A stretch of 64,000 bases of DNA from positions 124,001-188,000 of the forward strand of contig CANMWT010000007.1 of NCBI GenBank assembly GCA_947501635.1, read 5' to 3'. The position numbers and the translations under genes are program-made. How positions within the stretch are numbered: the first letter of the stretch is position 1; the number at the start of each line of letters is the position of its first letter. The notes beneath the pieces are model-generated. The model saw only the letters and a program-made list of their open reading frames with translations, made no database searches and was not told where the DNA came from. This DNA comes from an uncultured Roseobacter sp. (GTDB lineage Bacteria > Pseudomonadota > Alphaproteobacteria > Rhodobacterales > Rhodobacteraceae). Below, one piece after another: positions 54,912-63,816 of this stretch.

Positions 54912-56789
54912 TCATCCACGCTCGTGAAAATAGTCATAGATTTTCTCTGCTAGCGCGCCCGACACCCCCTCAACCGCCTTGAGATCGCTCAGGTTTGCCC
55001 GCGCCACCGCTTTGGCAGACCCGAAATGCGCAAGCAATGCCCGCTTGCGCGCCGCGCCGACGCCGGGCACGTCGTCCAGCGGTGTAGCACCCACCGCCTT
55101 GGAACGTTTCGCCCGATGGGTGCCGATGGCAAAGCGGTGCGCCTCGTCGCGCAGGCGCTGCACGAAATAAAGAACGGGGTCATTGTGGCGCAATGCAAAG
55201 GCAGGCCGGCCAACCCGGTAAAACTCTTCTTTGCCCGCGTCTCTGTCCACACCCTTGGCAACACCCACCATGGGGATGTCTTCAACCCCGTACTCCTTCA
55301 TGATGGATGCGACAGCACTGACCTGACCAGCGCCGCCGTCGATCAGCAACAGGTCGGGCCAATGACCTTCCTTGCGCTCGGGGTCTTCCTTGATGAGCCG
55401 CTTGAACCGACGGGTCAGCACCTCTTTCATCATGCCGAAGTCATCTCCGGGGGTCAGCTCCTCGCCGCGAATGTTGAATTTGCGGTACTGGTTTTTCAGA
55501 AACCCCTCGCTGCCCGCCACAATCATCGCGCCGACGGCAAAGGCCCCTTGAATGTGCGAGTTGTCATAAACTTCGATCCGTTGAGGGGGGCTGGACAGAT
55601 CAAAAGCCTCCGCGAGACCCTTCATCAGCCGCGCCTGCGTCGCGCTCTCCGCCATTTTACGCGCGAGCGACTCGCGGGCGTTGCGCAGGGCACCATCCAC
55701 CAGCTCCGCTTTTTCACCGCGTTTGGGCACAACCAACTCAACCCTGCGCCCCAGCTTGCCAGACAGGGCCTCGGCCATAAGATCAGGGTTTTCGATATCA
55801 TTGCTCAGAATAACCTGACGCGGCGGCTCGCGGGTGTCGTAGAACTGACCCAGAAAGGCCTCAAGCGCTTCCGCTGCATCCACATCCGGGCCCACGCGCG
55901 GATAGTAGTCTCGGTTGCCCCAGTTCTGGTTCGCACGGATAAAGAACACCTGAACGCAGGCCTGCCCGTTTTCCATATGCAACGCACAGATGTCAGCCTC
56001 GGTCACACCTTTGGGGTTAATCCCCTGTGCCGTCTGCACCTGTGTCAGCGCCTTGATCCGATCGCGCAGGGCCGCCGCCCGCTCGAACTCCATTGCCTCT
56101 GACGCGGCAGACATCTCACCCGCCAGACGGGCCTGTATGTCCGTGGTTTTTCCTGTCAGGAATTTTTCTGCGTCTCTGACGGTTTGCCCATAGTCTTCCG
56201 GGCTGATCTTTCCCACGCATGGCGCCGAGCAACGCTTGATCTGATATTGCAGACAAGGACGGGTGCGGCTTTCAAACATCGTGTCTGAGCAGTCGCGCAG
56301 CAAAAATACCCTCTGCAACTGGTTTAGGGTCCTGTTGACCGCACCGGCCGACGCAAAGGGACCATAATAGCTGCCTTGCTCCTTCTTGGCCCCGCGGTGT
56401 TTTTTGATCTGCGGATAGTCATGCGCAGCAGTCACAAGAATGTTCGGAAAGCTTTTGTCATCGCGCAAAAGAACGTTGAATTTAGGCTTCAGCTGCTTGA
56501 TGAGGTTTTGCTCCAGCAACAGCGCTTCTGTTTCTGTCTTCGTCGTCAGAAACATCATGGACGATGTCAGCGAAATCATCCGTGCAATCCGCGCGGAATG
56601 TCCCGTCGGGCGCGCATAGCTGGACACGCGCGCACGCAGGTTTCGGGCCTTGCCGACGTAAAGCACACGGCTTTCGGAATCGAGCATCCGGTAGACGCCG
56701 GGGGAAGAATCCAGCGTTTTGAGGTATCCCTGGATGATCTCGCGACCGGGTTTTTCACCTTCTGGATGAGTGTCTACCAAACTAGTCAT
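54912..56789 (-). CDS. uvrC: Excinuclease ABC subunit C
   Basis: The nuclease of nucleotide excision repair. The 625-residue protein has an N-terminal GIY-YIG domain (SSPGVYRMLD..VLYVGKARNLRARV), a UVR motif (about 200-240: AGEMSAASEAMEFERAAALRD), the RNase H-like second nuclease domain (ALRHNDPV.., with IEVYDNSHIQG and LLIDGGAGQVSA) and C-terminal helix-hairpin-helix repeats (VPGVGAARKRALLAHFGSAKAV). I prefer ATG 56789 (MTSLVDTHPEGEK); a longer frame begins at 56843. An inverted repeat lies 64 bp upstream. Confidence 0.94.
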   Translation of the reverse strand: MTSLVDTHPEGEKPGREIIQGYLKTLDSSPGVYRMLDSESRVLYVGKARNLRARVSSYARPTGHSARIARMISLTSSMMFLTTKTETEALLLEQNLIKQLKPKFNVLLRDDKSFPNILVTAAHDYPQIKKHRGAKKEQGSYYGPFASAGAVNRTLNQLQRVFLLRDCSDTMFESRTRPCLQYQIKRCSAPCVGKISPEDYGQTVRDAEKFLTGKTTDIQARLAGEMSAASEAMEFERAAALRDRIKALTQVQTAQGINPKGVTEADICALHMENGQACVQVFFIRANQNWGNRDYYPRVGPDVDAAEALEAFLGQFYDTREPPRQVILSNDIENPDLMAEALSGKLGRRVELVVPKRGEKAELVDGALRNARESLARKMAESATQARLMKGLAEAFDLSSPPQRIEVYDNSHIQGAFAVGAMIVAGSEGFLKNQYRKFNIRGEELTPGDDFGMMKEVLTRRFKRLIKEDPERKEGHWPDLLLIDGGAGQVSAVASIMKEYGVEDIPMVGVAKGVDRDAGKEEFYRVGRPAFALRHNDPVLYFVQRLRDEAHRFAIGTHRAKRSKAVGATPLDDVPGVGAARKRALLAHFGSAKAVARANLSDLKAVEGVSGALAEKIYDYFHERG

Positions 56790-57078
56790 TTCGGATGTTA
56801 CATGATTCCCTAACGCGCTGCACTTTAACGTGGTTGGCTTCAAGCCTTAAGGTGTCCACGAAACCTGTGGACAACTCTGCAGATAACTTACCGACAGCGG
56901 GAATTTCTCGTTGTCTTTTCAGGATTTCGCCGAATTGCACAAAATTTAAGCAATCTTCTAAGCATTTGAAAACACTTAATATTTTTCTTTGTATCAGGCA
57001 AGGCACTGAAATTAAAGGCATTTTGATGACGGAATTATGACACGCAAAATCAAGGTGCAAAACTTTACTGCCCTCCGT
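56790..57078. other. AT-rich gap upstream of uvrC
   Basis: These 289 bp have no convincing gene. The part from about 56930 to 57050 is strikingly AT-rich compared with the rest of the window and may hold the uvrC promoter; it contains imperfect repeats TTAAGCA and CTAAGCA. A GTCCAC/GTGGAC inverted repeat (56853-56873) lies closest to uvrC. I saw no alphaproteobacterial LexA box (GTTC-N7-GTTC). Confidence 0.55.
56853..56874. promoter_or_regulatory. Inverted repeat with DnaA-box-like half upstream of uvrC
   Basis: TGTCCAC (56853-56859) and GTGGACA (56867-56873) are exact inverted repeats with a 7-nt spacer. The right arm extended to 56874 is the reverse complement of TTGTCCACA, one base from the DnaA-box consensus and identical to one arm of the nrdJ element at 27930. 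It is 64 bp from the uvrC start. Confidence 0.45.
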
Positions 57079-57858
57079 TCATTCCACGCCCAAAACGTCC
57101 GGGGTTTGCCAGCCCAGATGCTGCCCGCCATCAAGGCACAACAGCTGGCCGGTAAGCGCTGGGGCATCCAGGATAAATCCAAGCGCCGCGGTGATATCTT
57201 CGGGGTTGGCGCCGCGCTCCAGAACGGTGCTTGCCCGCTGTTTTGCGAAATGTTCAGCTGACTGACGGGCGCCCTGCAGTGTAGGTCCGGGGCCAATCGC
57301 GTTCACCCGGATCGCCGGTGCCAGCGCCTGCGCGGTGGTCTGGGTCAAGGCCCACAGCCCCATCTTTGCCAGTGTGTAGGTCATGAATTCAGGCGTCAGC
57401 TTACGCACGCGTTGGTCAATCATATTGACGATGACCGCTGCCGCCATCGGCTCTCCGCTAGTGTCCACAACAGGGTCAAGCCCCTGCGCCGCCATTTTCT
57501 GCGTCAGAATGAACGGGCCGCGCAGGTTGCTTTGCATATGCCGGTCCCAGCTTTCACGGGTGGCTGATGTGATCGTATCATATTCGAAGATCGACGCATT
57601 GTTTACAAGGCATGTGATGTCACCGCGCAATGCCCTCCGCGCCTCATCAAAGAGCCGCGCAACAGCCGTATCATCGAGCATATCCGCCTGCAGCGTGACG
57701 GCCCGCCCGCCGAGCGCTTGGATCTCAGCTGCGGTTTCAAGCGCACCCGCCTCGGAGCTGGCGTAGTGCACCGCGACACCGTAGCCACGCTGCGCCAGAT
57801 AGAGCGCCATGGCCCGCCCCAAGCGGTGCCCCGCGCCGGTAACCAATGCGTTCTTCAT
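57079..57858 (-). CDS. SDR oxidoreductase, pteridine-reductase (FolM)-like
   Basis: A 259-residue short-chain dehydrogenase. The N-terminal motif TGAGHRLG (residues 7-14) is the TGxxxRxG form typical of pteridine reductases, the catalytic YxxxK is Y161-K165, and the usual Ser is replaced by Asp148 (NMIDQRV), as in PTR1 and E. coli FolM. The ending LCLDGGQHLGW also matches FolM. A role in reducing dihydrofolate or dihydromonapterin is therefore likely, though unproven. It is last in the leftward run S49 peptidase, zinc ribbon, antiporter, SDR. Confidence 0.85.
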   Translation of the reverse strand: MKNALVTGAGHRLGRAMALYLAQRGYGVAVHYASSEAGALETAAEIQALGGRAVTLQADMLDDTAVARLFDEARRALRGDITCLVNNASIFEYDTITSATRESWDRHMQSNLRGPFILTQKMAAQGLDPVVDTSGEPMAAAVIVNMIDQRVRKLTPEFMTYTLAKMGLWALTQTTAQALAPAIRVNAIGPGPTLQGARQSAEHFAKQRASTVLERGANPEDITAALGFILDAPALTGQLLCLDGGQHLGWQTPDVLGVE

Positions 57859-57879
57859 TCCGCTCCCTTTCCTGCTGCG

Positions 57880-58827
57880 CTAAGCCAGCAAAAGCACAAT
57901 ATAACCAATGTAGAGCGCCGAAAGCACAATGCCCCAAATCCGGGTGATGTTGAGGCCAAGGAAAACGAATGGCAGCAACAGTACCGATGCGGCCAGCATG
58001 ACCCACAAGTCAAATCGCAAGAACTCCGGATCGACGGGAATGGGGCCTACAAAGCTGGCAATGCCGATGATGGCCAGCAGGTTGAACATGTTTGATCCGA
58101 TAACATTGCCCAGCGCCACATCCGCTTTGCGCCGCAAGGCCGCCATCAGCGTCGTCGCAAGTTCGGGCAAGGACGTCCCGATGGCGACCAGCGTCAGGCC
58201 GATAATGACATCCGACACACCGTACTGCCGCGCGATAATCGTGGCATTGTCCACCAAGAGGTCCGCGCCCAGCGGCAGACCCAGCAAACCAAGCACAAGA
58301 AAAACGACAATTCGCCACGTTGGCATATCAGGGTCCGCGCCCTCCGGCTCTTCTTCTGCGTCTTCTTTCTCAGCGTTCCGGTGTTGGTGCGCATCGCGAA
58401 ACGCATCCCCAAGTACAAAAGCCAATGCGCCCAGCAGAACAGCCCCGGCCACCCAGTCAAAGACCCCCCTGAACGCCAGCCCGATGAACAAGACCGACGC
58501 CATCAGCATAAAAATATACGTTTTACGGGTCTCGCATTCGGAGGTATGCATCGTCGCCAACAGCGCCGGCACCCCCAAAACCAGCAGGATGTTCGCGGTG
58601 TTCGACCCGACCACATTGCCGAGCGCCAGCCCGGGTGCATCGTCCAGAATAGCTTGAATAGAGATCAAAAGCTCAGGTGCCGACGTACCGAAAGCCACAA
58701 TCGTCAGGCTGACGATCAATGCCGGCACACCAAGCCGCAGGCTCAGATTGACGGCGCCCTTGACCAGCGAGTCGCCTGCCAAAAGCAGGATGACCAGCCC
58801 CAGGCCAGACAGCAGCCAAGGCGTCAC
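57880..58827 (-). CDS. Calcium/sodium antiporter (CaCA family)
   Basis: A 315-residue membrane exchanger with the two alpha-repeats of the K+-dependent Na+/Ca2+ exchanger-like YrbG group: VAFGTSAPELLISI with GNVVGSNTANILLVLG, and VAIGTSLPELATTL with GNVIGSNMFNLLAIIG. An acidic loop (about 145-165: AEKEDAEEEPEGADPD) separates the halves. It starts at GTG 58827, overlapping the stop of the small zinc-ribbon gene (GTGA). Confidence 0.92.
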   Translation of the reverse strand: MTPWLLSGLGLVILLLAGDSLVKGAVNLSLRLGVPALIVSLTIVAFGTSAPELLISIQAILDDAPGLALGNVVGSNTANILLVLGVPALLATMHTSECETRKTYIFMLMASVLFIGLAFRGVFDWVAGAVLLGALAFVLGDAFRDAHQHRNAEKEDAEEEPEGADPDMPTWRIVVFLVLGLLGLPLGADLLVDNATIIARQYGVSDVIIGLTLVAIGTSLPELATTLMAALRRKADVALGNVIGSNMFNLLAIIGIASFVGPIPVDPEFLRFDLWVMLAASVLLLPFVFLGLNITRIWGIVLSALYIGYIVLLLA

Positions 58828-58997
58828 GACCGATTGCCCTTTTCACCACATGGACAGGGCCCGCGACCGATGCGGTAGCGACCGCAGCCGCGACACTTGG
58901 CCGAGGCAAGGCGTTTGCCCCCCAGCCAGTGCATTTTGCCGAACATGGCCAACACGGCCATAACGACGAGAAACAAAGTGACGATCTTGAAAATCAT
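58824..58997 (-). CDS. Small membrane-anchored zinc-ribbon protein (57 aa)
   Basis: The frame encodes MIFKIVTLFLVVMAVLAMFG, a membrane anchor, then a basic linker and CRGC...CPC (residues 35-38 and 48-50), a four-cysteine (three spaced plus one) zinc-binding arrangement: CRGCGRYRIGRGPCPCG. It fits exactly between the S49 peptidase gene (ATG 4 bp after its stop) and the antiporter gene (GTGA overlap), strong evidence that it is real. Function is unknown; adjacency to a membrane peptidase is the only clue. Confidence 0.85.
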   Translation of the reverse strand: MIFKIVTLFLVVMAVLAMFGKMHWLGGKRLASAKCRGCGRYRIGRGPCPCGEKGNRS

Positions 58998-59001
58998 CTA
59001 T

Positions 59002-59799
59002 TCACAAACCGAACTGGGCATAGGCGCTGCGCTCCTCAACTGCATCAAGCGCATCGTCGACAATCTGCGCACCAAAGCGGGCCAGAAACGGCCGCCGCAC
59101 ACCATAGCGACGGAACTTCACTTTGTCTCCGAACCGGTCCTGCATCATCGGTTTGAGGTGCCCGATCCCGTCGATAAGGCCCAACTCGACCGCGCGTCGG
59201 GCCAGCCAGACTTCACCGGTAAACAGGTCGCGGTCTTCGGGAAGCTTACCGGCACGGCGCGCCAATACATGATCTTTGAAATTCTGATGGATATCTTCCA
59301 GCAGCCCTTTGAGCCGTTCAACATCCTCGGGGTTTTCGGGGCGGAAAGGGTCCAGCATGGATTTGGACTTGCCCGCGGTGTAAACGCGGCGCTCGATCCC
59401 CTGCCGTGCCAGGAACTCATGGGCACCGAAGGATGCCGAGATAACGCCGATTGAGCCCACAACCGAGCTTTCGTCACCGTAGATTTCATCCGCCGCCGCG
59501 GCGAGCCAATAGCCACCCGATGCCGCAACGTCTTCGACAAAGGCAATCACTGGGATGTCTTTTTCTTCCGCCAGACGCCTGATCCGCGCACCAATCAGCG
59601 ACGACTGAACCGGGCTGCCTCCGGGCGAGTTCACTTCCAGCGCAACCGCACTGGGCTTGCCGCGGGAAAACGCTTTTTCAATCAGTGGGGCAAGGCTTGC
59701 GTCATTCAATACCCCGCGCCCACCGGCACTTATCACCCCCGAAAGGCGCAGAACGGCAATGGTCGGGTCAGATTTGAGGAAAGGGATCCAGCGTTTCAT
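59002..59799 (-). CDS. S49-family membrane serine peptidase (SohB/SppA-like)
   Basis: A 265-residue peptidase with the Ser-Lys dyad of signal peptide peptidase A: nucleophile Ser94 in EDVAASGGYW and general base Lys146 in GKSKSMLDPF. The oxyanion region NSPGGSPVQSS is intact. The short N-terminus lacks the long extra domain of E. coli SppA, so it is the half-size type. It heads the leftward run ending with the SDR gene. Substrates are unknown. Confidence 0.92.
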   Translation of the reverse strand: MKRWIPFLKSDPTIAVLRLSGVISAGGRGVLNDASLAPLIEKAFSRGKPSAVALEVNSPGGSPVQSSLIGARIRRLAEEKDIPVIAFVEDVAASGGYWLAAAADEIYGDESSVVGSIGVISASFGAHEFLARQGIERRVYTAGKSKSMLDPFRPENPEDVERLKGLLEDIHQNFKDHVLARRAGKLPEDRDLFTGEVWLARRAVELGLIDGIGHLKPMMQDRFGDKVKFRRYGVRRPFLARFGAQIVDDALDAVEERSAYAQFGL

Positions 59800-59868
59800 G
59801 TGTGCTCATGTAGATTGAGGGTGCAGTGCAAACAAGGCACCTGCGCAAAGAGTTTTGGACATGTGCTT

Positions 59869-60633
59869 TCATTGACGAAGCCGCCAGCCTGTCTTGAATA
59901 TCCATCCGATGACCGCAAGACACAGAAGCGTGAACCCGCCGATTGCAAAAAGCGACAAAACCACAGGCAGGTCGGATGTATCGAAGAATGACCACCGAAA
60001 TCCTGAAATAAGGTAAACAACTGGGTTAAAAAGGGAAATAACCTGCCAAACCGGTGGCAACATGGTGATCGAGTAAAACGCGCCCCCCAGAAAGACCAAC
60101 GGCGTGACGACCAGAAGCGGCACAAGCTGCAACTGCTCAAAACTGCCCGCCCAGATCCCGATGATGAACCCCATCAGCGAAAAACTGATACAAGTCAGCA
60201 CCAGAAAGGTGATCATGGCCAGCGGATGGGCAATGCTTACCTCGACAAACAGAAACGACGTCCCCAGAATGATAAGCCCGATCAGAAGCGCTTTGGTCGC
60301 GGCAGCTCCCGCATATCCAGCCACGATCTCAAGAAAGTTCACCGGTGCAGAAAAAAGTTCGTAGGTGGTGCCGATGAACTTTGGAAAATAGATGCCGAAG
60401 GACGCGTTCGAGATCGCCTGCGTGATGACCGATAGCATGATAAGGCCCGGAACGATGAACGCCCCGTAGCTGACACCTTCCACCTGATCAATCCGGCTGC
60501 CGATGGCAGCGCCAAAAACCACAAAGTACAGCGACGTCGACAACACAGGAGAGATAAGACTTTGTGCCAACGTGCGGAAAAAGCGGGCCATCTCGAACAT
60601 GAAAATCGCTTTGACTGCGTGTATGTTCATCAC
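59869..60633 (-). CDS. ABC-2 type transporter permease
   Basis: A 254-residue inner-membrane exporter subunit with six predicted membrane segments and the ABC-2 pattern ([78 protein letters not shown]). Its start overlaps the ATPase stop by 4 bp (ATGA). The exported compound is unknown; YadH-type exporters look most similar. Confidence 0.92.
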   Translation of the reverse strand: MMNIHAVKAIFMFEMARFFRTLAQSLISPVLSTSLYFVVFGAAIGSRIDQVEGVSYGAFIVPGLIMLSVITQAISNASFGIYFPKFIGTTYELFSAPVNFLEIVAGYAGAAATKALLIGLIILGTSFLFVEVSIAHPLAMITFLVLTCISFSLMGFIIGIWAGSFEQLQLVPLLVVTPLVFLGGAFYSITMLPPVWQVISLFNPVVYLISGFRWSFFDTSDLPVVLSLFAIGGFTLLCLAVIGWIFKTGWRLRQ

Positions 60634-61565
60634 GCGATCTCCTCTTCAGCGTGCACCAGATCCACAAAGATGTCTTCCAGACTGCTCTGCCGCGTTGCCA
60701 CATCGCGCAAGACAAGGCCGGCTTCGGACACATCCGACAAAAGCTTTGTGATACCCGTCCGCGCGGCGCGCGTGTCGTAGGTATAGGTCAGCGTCAGACC
60801 ATCATTGCTGAGCAGCAAGTTGTATTTGGCAAGCCTGGCCGGAATATCATTGACCGCAGACGACAACTGCACATCCAGTTGCTTCTGGCCCATCCGGCGC
60901 ATCAGTTGCATTTTTTCCTCGATCAGCAGCATCTCGCCTTTGGCGATCACTCCGATGCGGTCTGCAATTGCTTCGGCTTCTTCGATGTAATGCGTCGTCA
61001 GCACAATCGTCACACCGGATGCCTTGAGACCTGCCACGATGTTCCACATGTCTTTGCGCAACTCAACATCGACACCAGCGGTTGGCTCGTCGAGGAAAAG
61101 TAGCTGAGGCTCGTGCGCGAGTGCTTTCGCAATCAGAACGCGACGCTTCATACCGCCCGACAGTGCGCGTATCTGGGTGTCGCGTTTGTCCCACAAAGAC
61201 AATTGCCGCAAAATCTGTTCCAGCTTGGTGTCGTCGCGCGACTTGCCGAAAAGCCCCCGTGAAAACCGCACTGTATTGATAACCCGCTCAAAGGGTTCCA
61301 GATTGATCTCTTGCGGCACCAATCCAACTAATGCGCGGGCCGCACGAAAGTCGCGCAGGGTGTCAAACCCGCCGATCCGCACCTGACCCGACGTCGGTTG
61401 GGTGATGCCGCAAACTGTTGATATCAGTGTCGTTTTTCCTGCGCCATTCGGGCCCAGAAGGGCGACAATCTCGCCGCTGTTGATCGTCAGTGAAACGCTC
61501 TTGAGCGCTTCGAACCCGTCCGCATACGACTTGCGAAGGTCATCAATCTCTAAAATAGGCTGCAT
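60630..61565 (-). CDS. ABC-2 type exporter ATPase
   Basis: A 311-residue ATPase with Walker [11 protein letters not shown]-loop, signature [15 protein letters not shown], Walker [13 protein letters not shown] and the switch His in LTTHYIEE, followed by the C-terminal extension found in the YadG/DRA family. Start ATG 61565 (MQPILEIDD) fits the family; the frame runs on upstream without support. It pairs with the overlapping permease gene. Confidence 0.93.
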   Translation of the reverse strand: MQPILEIDDLRKSYADGFEALKSVSLTINSGEIVALLGPNGAGKTTLISTVCGITQPTSGQVRIGGFDTLRDFRAARALVGLVPQEINLEPFERVINTVRFSRGLFGKSRDDTKLEQILRQLSLWDKRDTQIRALSGGMKRRVLIAKALAHEPQLLFLDEPTAGVDVELRKDMWNIVAGLKASGVTIVLTTHYIEEAEAIADRIGVIAKGEMLLIEEKMQLMRRMGQKQLDVQLSSAVNDIPARLAKYNLLLSNDGLTLTYTYDTRAARTGITKLLSDVSEAGLVLRDVATRQSSLEDIFVDLVHAEEEIA

Positions 61566-61722
61566 CTCACGGCTCCCCGACGTCGTGCAAGCCCACAAAT
61601 ACGGTCTGCGGCAGGCAAATGACAGTGCAGAAATGCACAACACACCCGTGAGGCCAAATAGCCAAGTCACACCGTGTCGCGTTCGTGCTCGACATCAGTG
61701 CTGAACGTGATACCGCAAAGCT

Positions 61723-62700
61723 ATGACCGCGACGGCTCAAAACCACGCCACCCTCGGCATTCTCTTTGTGACTGCAGGCATTCTGGCGATTTCGATCAAC
61801 GATATGTTGTTCAAACAACTATCGGGTGCCTACCCGCTGCACGAGCTTGTCTTTTTGCGCTCAGCGCTGGGTCTGATCTTTTCACTTGTTCTCGTCCGTT
61901 TTGAAGGGGGCTGGCAGATCCTGAAAACCCGCAGGCCGGGGCTGCACATCTTTCGCGGCCTGCTCATCGTAACCGCAAATATGTGCTATTTTGCGGCCCT
62001 CGCGGCATTGCCACTGGCAGATGCAACGGCTTTGTTCTTTGCGGCACCGCTGTTTATCACACTGCTGTCAATACCGATCCTCGGTGAGAAGGTGGGGCTC
62101 GTCCGGTTCACCGCCGTGCTAATCGGTTTTATCGGGGTCGTCATCATGCAACGGCCATGGGCAGATGCGGACAGTCTCGAAGTATCGCGGCTGGTACTGC
62201 TGTTGCCGGTGATTGCGGCGCTGACCTACGCGATGACACAGCTGATGACCCGCAAACTCGGTGTTGAAAGCAAAGCATCGGCCCTGTCCGTCTATATCCA
62301 CGCGTCCTTTGTCGCCGTTTCGGTCTGTTTCTTCATCGCCGTAGGCGACGGCAGATATGCCGCGGCTTTCGATGACCCGTCGATGCAGTTCCTACTGCGC
62401 GCCTGGATATGGCCTGCACAGAAGGATTGGCCTGTCATCCTCGGGCTAGGCATTAATGCCGCGATTATCGGGTATTCCCTTAGTCAGGCCTACCGTCTGG
62501 CAGATGCCGCCACGGTGGCTCCGTTCGAATACCTGGGGCTGCCGCTGGCCGTCTTTTGGGGCTGGATCATCTTTGCTGAACTGCCGCTCATCGAAGTCTG
62601 GATCGGAATGGCGCTTATCCTCGGGTCAGGCATCTTCGTGTTCCTGCGCGAAAAGCAAAAGGCGCGCGTCGTGGCACGCGCGCCGGTCAAGCGCCGCTGA
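61723..62700 (+). CDS. DMT (EamA) family transporter
   Basis: A 325-residue ten-helix exporter-like protein with two EamA repeats (ITVDDMLFKQLSGAYPLHELVFLRSALGL-like start ISINDMLFKQLSG.., and second half from about residue 165). Substrate is unknown. It diverges from the ABC-2 exporter with 157 bp between starts and converges with the quinone oxidoreductase gene. Confidence 0.9.
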   Translation: MTATAQNHATLGILFVTAGILAISINDMLFKQLSGAYPLHELVFLRSALGLIFSLVLVRFEGGWQILKTRRPGLHIFRGLLIVTANMCYFAALAALPLADATALFFAAPLFITLLSIPILGEKVGLVRFTAVLIGFIGVVIMQRPWADADSLEVSRLVLLLPVIAALTYAMTQLMTRKLGVESKASALSVYIHASFVAVSVCFFIAVGDGRYAAAFDDPSMQFLLRAWIWPAQKDWPVILGLGINAAIIGYSLSQAYRLADAATVAPFEYLGLPLAVFWGWIIFAELPLIEVWIGMALILGSGIFVFLREKQKARVVARAPVKRR

Positions 62701-62709
62701 CGGACGCTG

Positions 62710-63672
62710 CTAGTTGATCCGGACAACCACCTTGCCCGTCGCCTTTCGCTCACGCAGCAAATCCAGCGCCTCATTTGCGTGCTCAAGCGGCAGGACGTGG
62801 CTCACATGGGGGTGCAGTTTGCCCTCTTTATACCACTGCGTCAGCACCTTAAAACTGTCTGTCAACACTTTGGGGTTCACCCGCGTGTACCCTCCCCAGT
62901 AAAACCCAATCACTGTCAGGTTCTTGACCAGCAGGTGGTTCGCTGGGATCTGCGGCACCTCGCCAGAGGCAAAGCCCAGCGGGATCAACCGCGCCTCGGG
63001 CCGACAGGCGCGCAACGCCGCCTTGAACTGGTCACCCCCGATCGGATCATAAACCACATCGGCACCCCCAAGAGCTTTGACCACCGCACGGATGTCATCG
63101 GTTTCCGAGTTTACAAGATGATCCGCTCCTGCCGCCTTGGCGACGGCGAGCTTGTCTTGTCCACGGGCCACGGCAATCACCTCCGCTCCCATCAACTTGC
63201 CCAGTTCAACAGCCGTCAACCCGACACCGCCAGATGCTCCCAGAACCAGCAAACGCTCGCCAGGCTTCATATGCGCCTTATAGTCCAAGGCGACATGGCT
63301 GGTGCCATATGTAATCAGAAAGGCCGCCGCATGTTCGGGGGTCATCGCATCGGGGATCGGCACACAAACGCTGGCCGGAACTGCCGCATAATCTGCCAGG
63401 GCGCCAAACCCACAATAAGCGGCAAGGCGTTGACCCACCGAAAAGTCGCTGACGCCCTCGCCCACTTCGGTCACCGTCCCGCACAGTTCCATCCCAAGCG
63501 TAAAGGGCAGCTCGGGGCGTTCCTGATAGGTGCCTTTGATCGCGAGCGTATCGCCAAAGTTCAAACCGCAGGTGTGCACCTTGACAACGACCTCACCTGC
63601 AGCGGCAGTTGGTATGGGAACGTCCTGCAGCACAAGAGGCTGGCCCAGTTCGGTCACTTGCATCGCCCGCAT
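62710..63672 (-). CDS. Zinc-independent quinone oxidoreductase (MDR superfamily)
   Basis: A 320-residue medium-chain dehydrogenase of the NADPH:quinone oxidoreductase type. It has CGLNFGDTLAIKGTYQ, GMELCGTVTEVGEGV and the NADPH-binding LLVLGASGGVGLTAVELGKLMGA, and lacks the zinc-binding cysteines of alcohol dehydrogenases. ATG 63672 (MRAMQVTE) or ATG 63663 are possible starts; the longer frame to 63735 is not supported. Confidence 0.9.
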   Translation of the reverse strand: MRAMQVTELGQPLVLQDVPIPTAAAGEVVVKVHTCGLNFGDTLAIKGTYQERPELPFTLGMELCGTVTEVGEGVSDFSVGQRLAAYCGFGALADYAAVPASVCVPIPDAMTPEHAAAFLITYGTSHVALDYKAHMKPGERLLVLGASGGVGLTAVELGKLMGAEVIAVARGQDKLAVAKAAGADHLVNSETDDIRAVVKALGGADVVYDPIGGDQFKAALRACRPEARLIPLGFASGEVPQIPANHLLVKNLTVIGFYWGGYTRVNPKVLTDSFKVLTQWYKEGKLHPHVSHVLPLEHANEALDLLRERKATGKVVVRIN

Positions 63673-63816
63673 CACAAAGTTCCTTTTCCGTGACTTTCTT
63701 GCGCACAGATGTTCAGAACATCCCCGGATTGGCAAGCGCTTCGGTCAGATGCCCAGTCCGGCGGCCCTGCTATCAGGCTTTGCCGGCAATCAAGCCGCAG
63801 ATTTCCAGCCGGAAAA

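Noticed and set aside
56790-57078. LexA/SOS box upstream of uvrC
   Set aside because: No GTTC-N7-GTTC or close variant was found by reading both strands.
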